A stretch of DNA of 64,000 nt from an uncultured Tateyamaria sp. (GCF_947504105.1 NZ_CANNGP010000012.1:33102-97101); one strand, 5' to 3'. Positions 16,500-25,756 are shown, counted from the first letter of the stretch. Program-made: numbers and translations. Notes: generated by a model not told the origin, from the letters alone.

Positions 16500-18094
16500 G
16501 CGGCGGCACGCGCCTTGCGCCATAGACCGGCCTCGTATCCGCGCAAGGTACGGCGCGCCGCCGGGCCGTACCCTTCGCCCGTTTCTGGGTCGAGTTCAGG
16601 GAAGATGCTGCAAATCTCTTCTACGATCTCGCGCTCGAAACTCTTGGTCGTCTGAGGGCCGGGCAGGAAGCTTTCGGTTGCCAAACCGCCCGAGAACACA
16701 ACCTGATGTTTGTCGAACATCAGGTGGACATAGGTGACTGTTCCGCCCTCACGCCGGGTGACGGAGCGGTCGTTGACCAGATCCTTGGCTGCGACCAGGA
16801 CTTCCCGGTCGCCAAACAGCAGTTCAGCCAGGCTGTCGCGGATTAACACGCGGTGCAGAGGAGAGACCATGACATCATCATGTTGGCCGAATGTGCCTGC
16901 CCGGATCAGGATTGGGGCATATTGATCTTGTGCCGCAACGGTACGCATTCCGACCCACCGCAAGGGCTGCGCGCCGTCGTCTTGCGTATGGACAAGATCC
17001 CCTTCGCTCAGGCTTTCTACCGGGACCTCGCCCTCGGGCGTCGAAATCAGGGTGCCCACCACGAAACAGGGGATGGATGTTGCGTTGACGAAACCGACAT
17101 CCGTATTGTTGCCGTCTGTGACGGTGTAGGTGAAGTTGAAGTCTTCTTCGTCACCGTCGCCAACAACGGTCAGTTCGCCGTTGGGCCCGATCGTGACCTG
17201 TTGTCCGGTCGGCAGGGTGATTGTCGTGCCGATCCCGGTGACGGAATCGTAGCTGACAGGCTGGCCGTTGATATGCGTGATTGTCAGCGTGCTGCCCACG
17301 GGCGACACATCGTTGTCGAGTACGTTGAACGATGTTGTCCCGTCCGGGTAGACGTTCACGTCATCGCCAACGGCAACCAGAGATGTCTGAACCGAGTCCC
17401 CGGCAATCAACAGGTTGGAATCGAACTGGCTGTCCGCAACATCAGCGATACCGATCCGGATCGAATTTACCACGTCCGGGTTGACGACCATGGTCAAGGT
17501 CAGGGTGATCGTGAACCCGTCCATTTCGGTATTGAAGTCATCATTTGAGTTGTCGACGAACATGTTGATGTTGTTGGTGGTGTTGATGTTTCCTGGGTCG
17601 GTATCGCCGTCACCAACTTCCATTTCAACAAGGTCGCCGTTGACCCAGACGCCCACAAAGTCCTGGTAGATCGAGTTCTGGAATTCGGGATACTCTTCCG
17701 AGCTGAAAACGAATTGCATCGTCATCAGGTTTCCATCCGGAATAAAGTCGACATCCAGATAAGATGCGTCGAAGGTTCTTGCCCCTGCCGCCGCATTAAA
17801 CTGGCCATTGTTGTTTTGTCCCGAGGTGTTGGTCGACGTGTTGGTCGCCTGGTTCTCTTGACCGGAGGAGTTGGTAAAATCCTCAACCTCGCCCGTTGAC
17901 AGGATGACACCGGTATCGCCTGGGGTCACGCCGGGCGAGATGCTGTCACCGTTCGAATAGATCCCGGCACTGTCCCGGTCGCCGGTATACGACGCTGACA
18001 CCACCTGAACGCCGTCGCCAAAGATGGCATCTGCCATATCGGACGCATCAACGCCTTCGCGCACCGTTTGAATCGGAAGCTCTGCTGCCGGCAT
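16496..18094 (-). CDS. Choice-of-anchor L domain protein with C-terminal Hint domain
   Basis: A 532-residue probable surface or secreted protein. Residues about 10-240 form a choice-of-anchor L domain, recognised from MQFVFSSEEYPEFQNSIYQD, then FVGVWVNG and an Asn/Asp/Thr-rich section. A cadherin/Big-like beta domain follows (NVLDNDVSPVGSTLTITHIN, TVTDGNNTDVGFVNATS). The Hint_2 domain starts at Cys343 in PCFVVGTLISTPEGEVPVES, with the catalytic-type His414 in VSPLHRVLI. Hint domains self-cleave at the N-side of the cysteine, so the adhesin-like part may be released or esterified. The start at 18094 has GGGGTGGGG upstream. There is no N-terminal signal peptide, which fits type I secretion, but no transporter is nearby. 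Confidence 0.85.
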   Translation of the reverse strand: MPAAELPIQTVREGVDASDMADAIFGDGVQVVSASYTGDRDSAGIYSNGDSISPGVTPGDTGVILSTGEVEDFTNSSGQENQATNTSTNTSGQNNNGQFNAAAGARTFDASYLDVDFIPDGNLMTMQFVFSSEEYPEFQNSIYQDFVGVWVNGDLVEMEVGDGDTDPGNINTTNNINMFVDNSNDDFNTEMDGFTITLTLTMVVNPDVVNSIRIGIADVADSQFDSNLLIAGDSVQTSLVAVGDDVNVYPDGTTSFNVLDNDVSPVGSTLTITHINGQPVSYDSVTGIGTTITLPTGQQVTIGPNGELTVVGDGDEEDFNFTYTVTDGNNTDVGFVNATSIPCFVVGTLISTPEGEVPVESLSEGDLVHTQDDGAQPLRWVGMRTVAAQDQYAPILIRAGTFGQHDDVMVSPLHRVLIRDSLAELLFGDREVLVAAKDLVNDRSVTRREGGTVTYVHLMFDKHQVVFSGGLATESFLPGPQTTKSFEREIVEEICSIFPELDPETGEGYGPAARRTLRGYEAGLWRKARAAA

Positions 18095-18183
18095 GTTTGC
18101 CCCACCCCAATAGTTGCGGACAGAACAAGCGCAGCGCACGCGGTTGATCCGCGCGTCTTGTGTGCCTTTTTATGCACTTGGGT

Positions 18184-18245
18184 GGCCGCACGTTGGCGGC
18201 CGAACTGCTGATGCCCTGCCTCGGGTCATATTATTGCCCTGACCC
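18184..18245. repeat. Two inverted repeats in the divergent region before dapE
   Basis: GGCCGC-N6-GCGGCC lies at 18184-18201, and GGGTCA-N11-TGACCC at 18223-18245. They sit in the 244-nt region between the divergent Hint-protein and dapE starts and may be leader hairpins or operators. A TGCCCTG direct repeat is also present. No function can be assigned. Confidence 0.35.
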
Positions 18246-18338
18246 TAGCACAGCTATTTGCGGGCTGTTAACTGTCTTGGCGGCGTAAGGTGTTCGCAAC
18301 GCGTCCTTTTCGCCACATGCTTGCAAAGGGGCTTATTC

Positions 18339-19484
18339 ATGCAACCTGTTGATCCTGCTGCTCTGACCGCTGAACTTGTGCGCTGCCCGTCGGTGACACC
18401 GATGGATGCGGGGGCTTTGGATATCCTGCACGACCTGTTGTCGTCGGCTGGTTTCGAATGTGCATGGGCTGATCGTGGCGGCATTCGCAACCTCTTTGCC
18501 CGTTTCGGTGCCAAGGGCCATGCGCGGACCTTTGGTTTCAACGGGCACACGGATGTGGTGCCGATCGGCAATGCCGGGGATTGGACCATGCCGCCCTTCG
18601 GTGCCGAAGAACGCGATGGCGTCATGTACGGTCGCGGCACGACGGACATGAAGTCGGGCGTCGCTGCCTTCGCCGCCGCCGCCATCGATTTCGTTACGAA
18701 CACGCCGCCGGATGGCGGGATCATCTTGGCGATCACAGGGGATGAGGAGGGAGACGCGGTCGACGGGACGACCGCCCTATTGGCGCATATGGAGGAAGAG
18801 GGCGAAGCGATGAGCGTCTGCCTTGTGGGTGAGCCGACCTGCCCCGACACGATGGGCGAAATGATGAAAATCGGTCGGCGTGGATCAATGACCGCTTGGT
18901 TCAGCGTCACTGGTGTGCAGGGTCACTCTGCGTATCCGCATCGCGCCAATAATCCTCTGCCCCCGCTGATGCGTCTTATGGACCGGTTGGCCAGTCACGA
19001 GCTGGATCAGGGTACGGATCACTTCGACCCGTCCACCCTTGCCGTGGTCACGGTGGATACCGGCAACCCGGCCACCAACGTAATTCCTGCGCAAGCCCGC
19101 GCGGCAGTGAACATCCGCTTCAATGATATCCATTCGGGTGACAGCCTGACCGCGTGGTTGAAGGCGCAGACGGACGAAGTGGCAAGCGCCTATGGTGTTG
19201 AGATCGACGTAACGGTCAAAGTGTCTGGCGAAAGTTTCCTGACCCCGCCGGGGCACCTGTCTGACCTTGTGGCCGCGGCAGTCGAAGCTGAGACCGGGGT
19301 GAAACCAGTTCTCAGCACATCTGGAGGGACTTCGGACGCGCGGTTCGTGAAAAACCATTGCCCGGTTGTCGAGTTTGGGCTGGTTGGTCAGTCCATGCAC
19401 AAGGTTGATGAACATGTGGAGGTGGCACATATTCGTCAGTTGAAATCGATCTATGCCCGCATCTTGCAGGACTATTTCAAGTGA
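18339..19484 (+). CDS. dapE: Succinyl-diaminopimelate desuccinylase
   Basis: A 381-residue zinc-dependent M20 peptidase that hydrolyses N-succinyl-LL-diaminopimelate in lysine and peptidoglycan biosynthesis. The metal-binding motifs are present in order: [13 protein letters not shown] (first His and the catalytic Asp), [11 protein letters not shown] (bridging Asp), [13 protein letters not shown] (catalytic base and metal Glu pair), LVGEPTC, and near the C-terminus [18 protein letters not shown] (last His). The [11 protein letters not shown] block is specific to DapE. AAAGGGG precedes the ATG at 18339. It begins a run of coupled genes (dapE, GNAT, TIGR04282-type transferase), each overlapping the next by 4 nt. 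Confidence 0.95.
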   Translation: MQPVDPAALTAELVRCPSVTPMDAGALDILHDLLSSAGFECAWADRGGIRNLFARFGAKGHARTFGFNGHTDVVPIGNAGDWTMPPFGAEERDGVMYGRGTTDMKSGVAAFAAAAIDFVTNTPPDGGIILAITGDEEGDAVDGTTALLAHMEEEGEAMSVCLVGEPTCPDTMGEMMKIGRRGSMTAWFSVTGVQGHSAYPHRANNPLPPLMRLMDRLASHELDQGTDHFDPSTLAVVTVDTGNPATNVIPAQARAAVNIRFNDIHSGDSLTAWLKAQTDEVASAYGVEIDVTVKVSGESFLTPPGHLSDLVAAAVEAETGVKPVLSTSGGTSDARFVKNHCPVVEFGLVGQSMHKVDEHVEVAHIRQLKSIYARILQDYFK

Positions 19485-19903
19485 CTTGGCAGATCGAACA
19501 GACCGACGATTTGGCCGCATGTCATGCGCTGCGGCGCACCGTATTCATCGAAGAACAAGGTGTCAGTGAGGCGGAAGAGGTGGATGGCCGGGACAAAGAT
19601 GCATTGCATGTTTTGGCTCATGTTGAGGGCACGCCGATGGGATGTGCACGCATTCTGGTGCAAGGCTCCGTCGCCAAGATAGGGCGTGTATGCGTGTTGA
19701 AAGAGGCGCGTGGCACGGGCCTTGGTGCGGCGATCATCCAGGCGTGTCTTAATGTTGCCCGCCGACAGGGCGGTGTTTCGAAGGCCAAGCTTGGCGCACA
19801 GACCCACGCGTTGGCATTCTATGAACGGCTTGGATTTGCCGCCTTTGGCCCGATCTATGATGATGCCGGTATACCGCACCGCGATATGGAGCGGCCGCTT
19901 TGA
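19481..19903 (+). CDS. GNAT family N-acetyltransferase
   Basis: A 140-residue acetyltransferase starting at a GTG that overlaps the dapE stop (GTGA). The acetyl-CoA-binding motif A is visible as [20 protein letters not shown] (R-G-T-G-L-G), and motif B follows in [20 protein letters not shown]. The [21 protein letters not shown]-terminal segment resembles the ElaA-like subgroup. The acceptor substrate is unknown. Its position between dapE and the TIGR04282-type gene reflects operon packing and need not imply a shared pathway. Confidence 0.85.
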   Translation: MTWQIEQTDDLAACHALRRTVFIEEQGVSEAEEVDGRDKDALHVLAHVEGTPMGCARILVQGSVAKIGRVCVLKEARGTGLGAAIIQACLNVARRQGGVSKAKLGAQTHALAFYERLGFAAFGPIYDDAGIPHRDMERPL

Positions 19904-20469
19904 GGTCCACGCTGGTTGTTATGTTGAAAGTGCCCAAACCGGGCCGCGTCAAAACGCGTCTGGGTCGAGATATCGGTATGGTCGCGTCTGCGTGGTGGTT
20001 TCGACATCAAGTGGGCGCGCTTTTGCGCCGGATTGAAGACCCCCGCTGGCGCGTGGTGCTTGCCGTTGCGCCTGATCACGAGGGGATGGGCAGTCGTGTC
20101 TGGCCGGGACGGTTTGAGCGGTGGCCGCAAGGTAGGGGCAACCTTGGCGACCGGATGATCCGGATGATGCGACAAGCAGGTGGTCCGGTCTGCGTGATCG
20201 GGGCTGACATCCCGGATATCACCAGAAAGCGTATCTCAAAGGCATTCGCGGCGCTGGGCAACCATGATTCAGTCTTTGGGCCTGCGCCGGATGGCGGGTA
20301 TTGGCTGATTGGGGTCAAAGCAGGCTCTAAATTGGGTAAATCGGCATTGAATGAGGTGCGCTGGTCAACAGAACATGCGCTTGATGACAGCCGTGCGGCG
20401 CTGGGTATGCCCCGTGTTGCACTGGTCGACACATTGGCGGATGTCGACACAATCGACGATTTGCGATGA
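19900..20469 (+). CDS. TIGR04282/DUF2064 family glycosyltransferase-like protein
   Basis: A 189-residue protein that starts at TTG overlapping the previous stop (TTGA). An ATG at 19921 exists, but it would remove the first beta strand, so the TTG is preferred. Recognised from VVMLKVPKPGRVKTRLGRDI, GRGNLGDRMIRMM and the nucleotide-sugar-like motif VIGADIPDITRKRISKAF, then FGPAPDGGYWLIGVK. The family has a GT-A fold and has been linked to arsenosugar biosynthesis in some bacteria. No arsenic genes are nearby, so the substrate is unassigned. It is the last of the coupled trio before rnr. Confidence 0.8.
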   Translation: MRSTLVVMLKVPKPGRVKTRLGRDIGMVASAWWFRHQVGALLRRIEDPRWRVVLAVAPDHEGMGSRVWPGRFERWPQGRGNLGDRMIRMMRQAGGPVCVIGADIPDITRKRISKAFAALGNHDSVFGPAPDGGYWLIGVKAGSKLGKSALNEVRWSTEHALDDSRAALGMPRVALVDTLADVDTIDDLR

Positions 20470-20500
20470 CGCCCCTGTATGTGCGTGCTACCTCGAACCC

Positions 20501-22756
20501 ATGAGCCGTATTCCCACAAAATCCGAGATACTGGACTGGATTTCCGCCAATCCGACCCTGACTGCAAAGCGTGACATCGCCAAGGCCTTCGGGATCAAAG
20601 GTGCTGCGCGTATCGACCTCAAACGCCTGCTGAAAGAGCTGGAGGCCGAGGGGCATCTGGAAAAGCGCAAGAAGACGTATCAGGACCCGGACCGCCTGCC
20701 ACCTGTCAGTGTTCTCCAGGTGGAAGAGCCAGATGGTGACGGTGATCTGTTTGCCCGCCCGATGGAGTGGCAGGGCGAAGGGGTCGAACCCAAGATCCTG
20801 GTCCTGCCGCGCGCGTCTGATCCAGTCCTTGGACCCGGGGATCGCATTCTTGCCCGTCTGACATTGGTCAAGCACAGCGATCATAACTACGAGGCGCGTT
20901 TGATCCGCCGTATTGGCACCAACCCGCGCCGTATATTGGGCGTGTTTCGTGCCGGAGCCGAGGGCGGACGTATCGTGCCTGTCGACAAGGGCAGTGACAA
21001 GGAATGGTCAGTGCCTGCTGGCGCGACCCACGGTGCCAAGGATGGTGAGTTGGTGGAGGCCGAACAGGCAGGCCCCAAGAACCGGATTGGCCTGTCGCGC
21101 GCGCGCATCGTTGAACGTTTGGGCGATCCGTCCGCGCCGAAAGCAGTGTCGCTGATTGCGATCCATGAACACGGTATTCCTGACGCCTTTCCTGATCCGG
21201 TGATCGCCGAAGCCGATGCGCAAAAGCCCAAAGGCCTGAAGGGCCGGGAAGACCTGCGGGACATGCCGCTGATCACCATCGACCCGTCCGATGCGCGGGA
21301 TCACGACGACGCGTGCTATGCCCATGCCGACGACGATCCCAAGAACGAAGGTGGGCATGTCATCTGGGTGGCGATTGCGGATGTCGCAGCCTATGTGACG
21401 CCCGGTTCTGCGTTGGACCGCGAGGCGAAGAAGCGGGGTAATTCGACCTATTTCCCGGATCGGGTTGTGCCCATGCTGCCAGATCGGCTTTCGGGCGATC
21501 TTTGTTCGCTGCACGAGGGCGTGCCGCGCGCCTGTATCGCGGTGCGGATGCAGATCGACGCGCATGGCGAAAAGATCGGGCACAGCTTTCACCGTGGCCT
21601 GATGCGCTCACCCGCGTCGCTGCATTATGAGGAGGTGCAGGCCGCCATTGACGGGCACCCGAACGACCGCACACAGCCCTTGTTAGAGCCTGTTTTGCGG
21701 CCTCTTTATGCCGCTTACGCGGCTTTGGTCGAGGCGCGCAAACGCCGTCAGCCGCTTGAGTTGGACCTGCCGGAACGACAGATTGTTCTGGACGAGGATG
21801 GCACGGTGCGGTCGGTGGCCTTCAAGGACCGGCTGGATGCTCACCGTCTGATCGAAGAGTTCATGGTACTGGCGAATGTTGCCGCGGCTGAGACGTTGAT
21901 TGCAAAGAAAACACCGCTCTTGTTCCGAAATCACGAAGAACCTTCGCCGGACAAGTTGGACAGTTTGCGGGAAACGGCGCAAGCGGCAGGGCTGACCCTT
22001 GCCAAGGGGCAGGTGCTGAAGACGGCGCATCTGAACCGGCTGCTGGCGCAGGCGGCGGACACGGAAGATGCAGAGCTGATCAATATCTCGACACTGCGGT
22101 CGATGACGCAAGCCTATTACAGCCCACAGAACTTTGGGCATTTTGGACTCGCCTTGCGCAGCTATGCGCATTTCACATCGCCCATCCGGCGCTATGCTGA
22201 CCTGATTGTGCACCGGGCGCTGATTGCAGCACATGGCTGGGGCAAGGACGGGCTGACGCCGGAAGACATCGAGAACCTGGAAAAGACGGGCACCCACATC
22301 TCGGACACGGAGCGCCGATCCATGGTGGCGGAGCGGGACACGACGGATCGTTACCTTGCCGCGTATCTGAGTGAGCGTGTGGGCGACGAGCTTGAAGGCC
22401 GTGTGGCTGGAATTGCCAAATTCGGCATCTTTGTGAAGCTGGATGACAGCGGGGCGGACGGTCTTGTGCCGATGCGGTCCATTGGTGCGGAGTATTTCCA
22501 TTTTGACCGCGAGGCGAACACGCTGATGGGGTCCGACACCGGCATGATCATCGGTTTAGGGCAGCGCGCGACCGTGCGCCTGGCCGAAGCGGTGCCTGTG
22601 ACGGGCGGCATCGCTTTGGAGCTTCTCACTCTGGACGGACAGGACCTGCCACGCGGTCGGCGCAGCCCGGCAGGTCGCAGTCCGCGCCGCAAACCTGCCA
22701 ATGCCAAACGCCGGTCGGACAAGGCCAAGCGCAAGGTGAGCCGCAAGCGGCGCTAA
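20501..22756 (+). CDS. rnr: Ribonuclease R
   Basis: A 751-residue 3'-5' exoribonuclease that degrades structured RNA. Order of parts: N-terminal winged-helix (MSRIPTKSEILDWISANPTL, residues 1-60), cold-shock-like domains, and the RNB catalytic domain with the acidic motif LITIDPSDARDHDDACYAHA (about 259-278). Further into the RNB domain come YFPDRVVPMLPDRLSGDLCS and YAHFTSPIRRYADLIVHRAL. An S1 domain follows (EGRVAGIAKFGIFVKLDDSG), then a lysine/arginine-rich tail of about 40 residues. The ATG at 20501 gives the standard N-terminus; an in-frame extension overlapping the previous gene is not conserved-looking. The stop overlaps the convergent GST gene by 4 nt, with no terminator visible between them. 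Confidence 0.95.
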   Translation: MSRIPTKSEILDWISANPTLTAKRDIAKAFGIKGAARIDLKRLLKELEAEGHLEKRKKTYQDPDRLPPVSVLQVEEPDGDGDLFARPMEWQGEGVEPKILVLPRASDPVLGPGDRILARLTLVKHSDHNYEARLIRRIGTNPRRILGVFRAGAEGGRIVPVDKGSDKEWSVPAGATHGAKDGELVEAEQAGPKNRIGLSRARIVERLGDPSAPKAVSLIAIHEHGIPDAFPDPVIAEADAQKPKGLKGREDLRDMPLITIDPSDARDHDDACYAHADDDPKNEGGHVIWVAIADVAAYVTPGSALDREAKKRGNSTYFPDRVVPMLPDRLSGDLCSLHEGVPRACIAVRMQIDAHGEKIGHSFHRGLMRSPASLHYEEVQAAIDGHPNDRTQPLLEPVLRPLYAAYAALVEARKRRQPLELDLPERQIVLDEDGTVRSVAFKDRLDAHRLIEEFMVLANVAAAETLIAKKTPLLFRNHEEPSPDKLDSLRETAQAAGLTLAKGQVLKTAHLNRLLAQAADTEDAELINISTLRSMTQAYYSPQNFGHFGLALRSYAHFTSPIRRYADLIVHRALIAAHGWGKDGLTPEDIENLEKTGTHISDTERRSMVAERDTTDRYLAAYLSERVGDELEGRVAGIAKFGIFVKLDDSGADGLVPMRSIGAEYFHFDREANTLMGSDTGMIIGLGQRATVRLAEAVPVTGGIALELLTLDGQDLPRGRRSPAGRSPRRKPANAKRRSDKAKRKVSRKRR

Positions 22757-23436
22757 CCCAGCGCCGCCTCGACCCGTTTCATGTAGTCGACCAGCATCAC
22801 GTCCTGTTTTACCCGGCGTGAGAGTGCCGTACCCCCGGGGGTGGAGGCCATGGCGCCGAGCATGGCGGCGACACTGGCGTCTGCCGCACTGGGTTTCGGT
22901 CCGAACAGGAACGGGCCGTGCCACAGGCGATCGGTGATGGCCAACAGATCCGGCTCGATCCGCTCACCCGCGGTCAAGCGGCCAAGGCCTTGCGCATCCA
23001 TGCCGCGCAAGAGCATGCGGCGGATGCTACGCGTGATGAATTTGCGCAGGAAAGCGGGGATTGCAGCAAAATATGTGTCTCTAACCAGGGGCCAAACGGC
23101 CTTGTCCCCCCAACGATCCATAACAACGTGGAAGTACATGTGCTCTTCGGCCATGCGGATGAAGGCGCGCGACGTGGCGCGGTCCAGATCGCTCAGCCCT
23201 TGGTCAAAGCGGGCGCCGTGCTCTTCCAGCCAGGCGCGGATATTGTCGCTGTCGCCGATGATCTCATCATCGACCCAAAGGGCGGGCAGCTTGCCCTTGG
23301 GCCAACTGCGCGGATCAGCGGTGTCTTTGCGCTGCCACTGCAGCCCGGACAGGTTCAAAAGGTACAGCGCCTTGACGCAGAACGGGCTGCCGCTGGGTTG
23401 GCCAAAGGCGGGAGGGTAAGTCACAAGGGTCAGCAT
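22753..23436 (-). CDS. Glutathione S-transferase family protein
   Basis: A 227-residue GST. The thioredoxin-like N-terminal domain has GQPSGSPFCVKALYLLNLSG, in which the Ser/Cys pair of SPFC occupies the glutathione-activating position, and KLPALWVDDEIIGDSDNIRA supplies the cis-Pro and the Asp-Ser glutathione contacts. The helical C-terminal domain contains GPFLFGPKPSAADASVAAML. GAGGAGAGAAAG precedes the ATG at 23436. It diverges from a WYL-type regulator with 84 nt between them that hold a palindrome, so it is the likely target of that regulator. The electrophilic substrate is unknown. Confidence 0.88.
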   Translation of the reverse strand: MLTLVTYPPAFGQPSGSPFCVKALYLLNLSGLQWQRKDTADPRSWPKGKLPALWVDDEIIGDSDNIRAWLEEHGARFDQGLSDLDRATSRAFIRMAEEHMYFHVVMDRWGDKAVWPLVRDTYFAAIPAFLRKFITRSIRRMLLRGMDAQGLGRLTAGERIEPDLLAITDRLWHGPFLFGPKPSAADASVAAMLGAMASTPGGTALSRRVKQDVMLVDYMKRVEAALG

Positions 23437-23483
23437 CTTTCTCTCCTCAAAATAAATTCTGAGCTTGAGATATCGAGGCATAC

Positions 23484-23498
23484 TGTCAGAAACTGGCA
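23484..23498. promoter_or_regulatory. Palindromic operator between GST and WYL regulator genes
   Basis: TGTCAG-AAA-CTGGCA is a near-perfect palindrome (one mismatch; extends to CTGTCAG/CTGGCAG) centred in the 84-nt divergent intergenic region. Its position between a regulator gene and a divergently transcribed enzyme gene makes it the probable binding site of the WYL protein. Confidence 0.55.
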
Positions 23499-23520
23499 GC
23501 ACATGTGATATGAATGAAGC

Positions 23521-24240
23521 ATGACCAGAACACACCGCCTTTTTCAGTTGATGCAGACCTTGCGGCGGCTGACGCCCCCCATCACGGCGCAATCGCTTGC
23601 CCATGAAATGGACGTGTCGCTGCGCACGATTTATCGCGATATCGACGAGTTGCGTGGCCTTGGCGCCGTTATCGATGGGGAGGCGGGGTTCGGCTTTACG
23701 CTGATCGAAGATGCCTCATTGCCCCCACTTGGTTTCGAGAATGACGAGTTGGAAGCGTTGGTTCTGGGGCTGCGCGATGTTGCAGTCATTGCGGATCCCG
23801 CCCTTGCGAAGGCGGCGACGTCCGCGCTGGCAAAGATTCAGGCCCGCGTGCCGCCGAAACAGGCGCACCGGTTAAAACATGCCGTGCTTGATGCACGGCG
23901 GTATTGGCGGCCTGATCCGCCACGCATTGATGTGGGCACGCTTCGACAGGCGGCATGGGACGAGGTAAGTGTGCACTTTGCCTATCAGGATGCCAAAGGC
24001 GACCAGACCGAGCGGACAGTCAAACCGCTGGGCATCGTCTACATGGAAAATACCAATGTTCTGTTGGCGTGGTGTCACCTGCGCGAGGACTTCCGCGTGT
24101 TCCGTTTGGACCGCATGGATGAGCTGTGTGTGACGGACCAGAGCTTTCGCCCGCACCGTGTTTCGCTACTGCGCGATCACCTGGCGCGCATCAGGGCAGA
24201 AGTTCACGAAGTGGCGAAGGACCGCGCCCATTTCGACTGA
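23521..24240 (+). CDS. YafY-type HTH/WYL-domain transcriptional regulator
   Basis: A 239-residue regulator. Residues 1-60 form a DeoR-like winged helix-turn-helix (TRTHRLFQLMQTLRRLTPPI, then SLRTIYRDIDELRGLGAVID). The middle and C-terminal part is a WYL ligand-sensing domain (VSVHFAYQDAKGDQTERTVK, PLGIVYMENTNVLLAWCHLR, DFRVFRLDRMDEL), where the WYL triad reads W-C-H in LLAWCHLRED. Such proteins commonly sense nucleotides or small ligands and control a divergent neighbour. Here that is the GST gene, across a palindromic operator. Repression or activation cannot be told. Confidence 0.88.
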   Translation: MTRTHRLFQLMQTLRRLTPPITAQSLAHEMDVSLRTIYRDIDELRGLGAVIDGEAGFGFTLIEDASLPPLGFENDELEALVLGLRDVAVIADPALAKAATSALAKIQARVPPKQAHRLKHAVLDARRYWRPDPPRIDVGTLRQAAWDEVSVHFAYQDAKGDQTERTVKPLGIVYMENTNVLLAWCHLREDFRVFRLDRMDELCVTDQSFRPHRVSLLRDHLARIRAEVHEVAKDRAHFD

Positions 24241-24296
24241 GCCTTTGCCGGACGGCTGATTTTCGCTACATTGGGGAAAACGCGGCACAAGCGATT

Positions 24297-25664
24297 ATGA
24301 GGCAAAACATGCGGTGGGCAGTCACCCTTAGCGCGGCAGGCAGCGCGATTTTCATTGCTGGCACAGCAATGGCACAGGCCATTCCATCTTCTATCAGGCC
24401 GGAACAGCGGCCCGTTGTGGATACGGTTACCCGGACACAGACCTTGTCACCACTTGATGTGACAACTCTAACGGTGGTGCGTCCACAGCTGCGTCCGGCC
24501 GCGGTGCAAGCATCATCCCCACCGCGTGTGGAAGCATCAGCGTCCAATGCGGATTTTCAGCGATGGATCAGGGACTTCAAGTCACGTGCACTGGCTCAAG
24601 GGATCAGTGGTGCGACCTTTGATCGGGCCTTTGACGGGGTGAGTTATGATCCGGACGTGATCCGGTTGGATCGAAACCAGTCAGAGTTTACCAAGACAAT
24701 CTGGGAGTATCTGGACAGCGCAGTATCAGACCGGCGCGTGCGCAACGGCAAACAGGCATTGCGTGAGCATCGGGATGCGTTGGAGGCCATCGAGGCGCGT
24801 TACGGTGTTGCCAAGGAGGTGGTTGTTGCCGTTTGGGGACTTGAGAGCAGCTATGGCAGTATTCGCGGGTCGAATGATGTTGTGCAAAGCCTTGCGACAC
24901 TTGCCCATGACGGACGGCGGGGAGAATTCTTTGAGGGGCAGTTGATTGCGGCGCTGAAGATCCTGCAAAGTGGGGACACCAGCCCCCGTAACATGACCGG
25001 ATCTTGGGCCGGGGCGATGGGACATACGCAGTTTATGCCGACATCCTACCTTGATCATGCCGTGGATTTCACGGGCGACGGTAAGCGTGACATCTGGTCG
25101 GACAATCCCACGGATGCGCTGGCATCGACGGCAGCCTACTTGGCCGGGTTTGGCTGGATCAAGGGCCAGCCTTGGGGCGTTGAAGTAAAGCTGCCATCCA
25201 ATTTCGACTATGCGAAAGCCAGCCGCAAAGTGACCCGCATGCCGTCCCAATGGGCCAATCTTGGGGTTGTTGGTGTCGATGGTCAGCCGGTTCCTGACTA
25301 TGGTTCTGCGTCGATCCTGTTGCCCGCAGGCAGTCAGGGTGTCGCGTTCATGATTTTCAAGAATTTCGAGGTGATCGAGCGGTACAATGCGGCAGATGCT
25401 TATGTCATTGGCGTGGGGCATCTGAGCGATCGGATTGGCGGCGGGCAAAAGTTCCAGGCGGAATGGCCTCTGGAGGATCGTGCTTTGACCTTTTCGGAGC
25501 GCAAGGAAATGCAGCGTCGTTTGACAGCTGCGGGCTTCAGTACGCAGGGCGTTGATGGCCGGATTGGGCCAAAGACCTTGGAGGCGGTGCGCACGTTTCA
25601 GCAGTCACAGGGATTGGTTGCGGATGGATATGCGTCACTGAACTTGCTGAAACGCTTGCGGTGA
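24297..25664 (+). CDS. Lytic murein transglycosylase (MltB-like) with peptidoglycan-binding domain
   Basis: A 455-residue exported enzyme. The signal peptide (about residues 1-30) ends near GTAMAQA. A 70-residue linker follows, then the SLT_2/MltB catalytic domain, with the catalytic Glu in VWGLESSYGSIRGSNDVVQS and the supporting blocks GSWAGAMGHTQFMPTSYLDH and GDGKRDIWSDNPTDALASTA. The C-terminal 60 residues are a PG_binding_1 domain (LTAAGFSTQGVDGRIGPKTL). It cleaves glycan strands to 1,6-anhydromuropeptides in the periplasm. No lipobox is seen, so it should be soluble. An alternative start at 24309 would drop four residues. Confidence 0.92.
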   Translation: MRQNMRWAVTLSAAGSAIFIAGTAMAQAIPSSIRPEQRPVVDTVTRTQTLSPLDVTTLTVVRPQLRPAAVQASSPPRVEASASNADFQRWIRDFKSRALAQGISGATFDRAFDGVSYDPDVIRLDRNQSEFTKTIWEYLDSAVSDRRVRNGKQALREHRDALEAIEARYGVAKEVVVAVWGLESSYGSIRGSNDVVQSLATLAHDGRRGEFFEGQLIAALKILQSGDTSPRNMTGSWAGAMGHTQFMPTSYLDHAVDFTGDGKRDIWSDNPTDALASTAAYLAGFGWIKGQPWGVEVKLPSNFDYAKASRKVTRMPSQWANLGVVGVDGQPVPDYGSASILLPAGSQGVAFMIFKNFEVIERYNAADAYVIGVGHLSDRIGGGQKFQAEWPLEDRALTFSERKEMQRRLTAAGFSTQGVDGRIGPKTLEAVRTFQQSQGLVADGYASLNLLKRLR

Positions 25665-25666
25665 TC

Positions 25667-25722
25667 CGAAGGGCGCCTGCAGCGACGCCATTGTTTGGTG
25701 GGGGCGCTGCCCCCGCCCTTCG
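25667..25722. repeat. Nested GC-rich palindrome downstream of the transglycosylase gene
   Basis: CGAAGGGCG (25667-25675) pairs with CGCCCTTCG (25714-25722), and between them GGGGGC-GCT-GCCCCC (25700-25714) forms a second hairpin. The element lies between the convergent transglycosylase and ABC permease genes. It resembles the GC-rich palindromes scattered between genes in Rhodobacterales genomes and may act as a bidirectional terminator or mRNA-stabilising hairpin. Confidence 0.55.
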
Positions 25723-25756
25723 GGCTCCCCCGTGGTATTTCCGGTCAGAAGAAGGC

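Noticed and set aside
16496..18094. Intein in a host protein
   Set aside because: The Hint domain is C-terminal, followed by ~50 residues with no second extein half; this is a Hint_2 processing domain, not a splicing intein.
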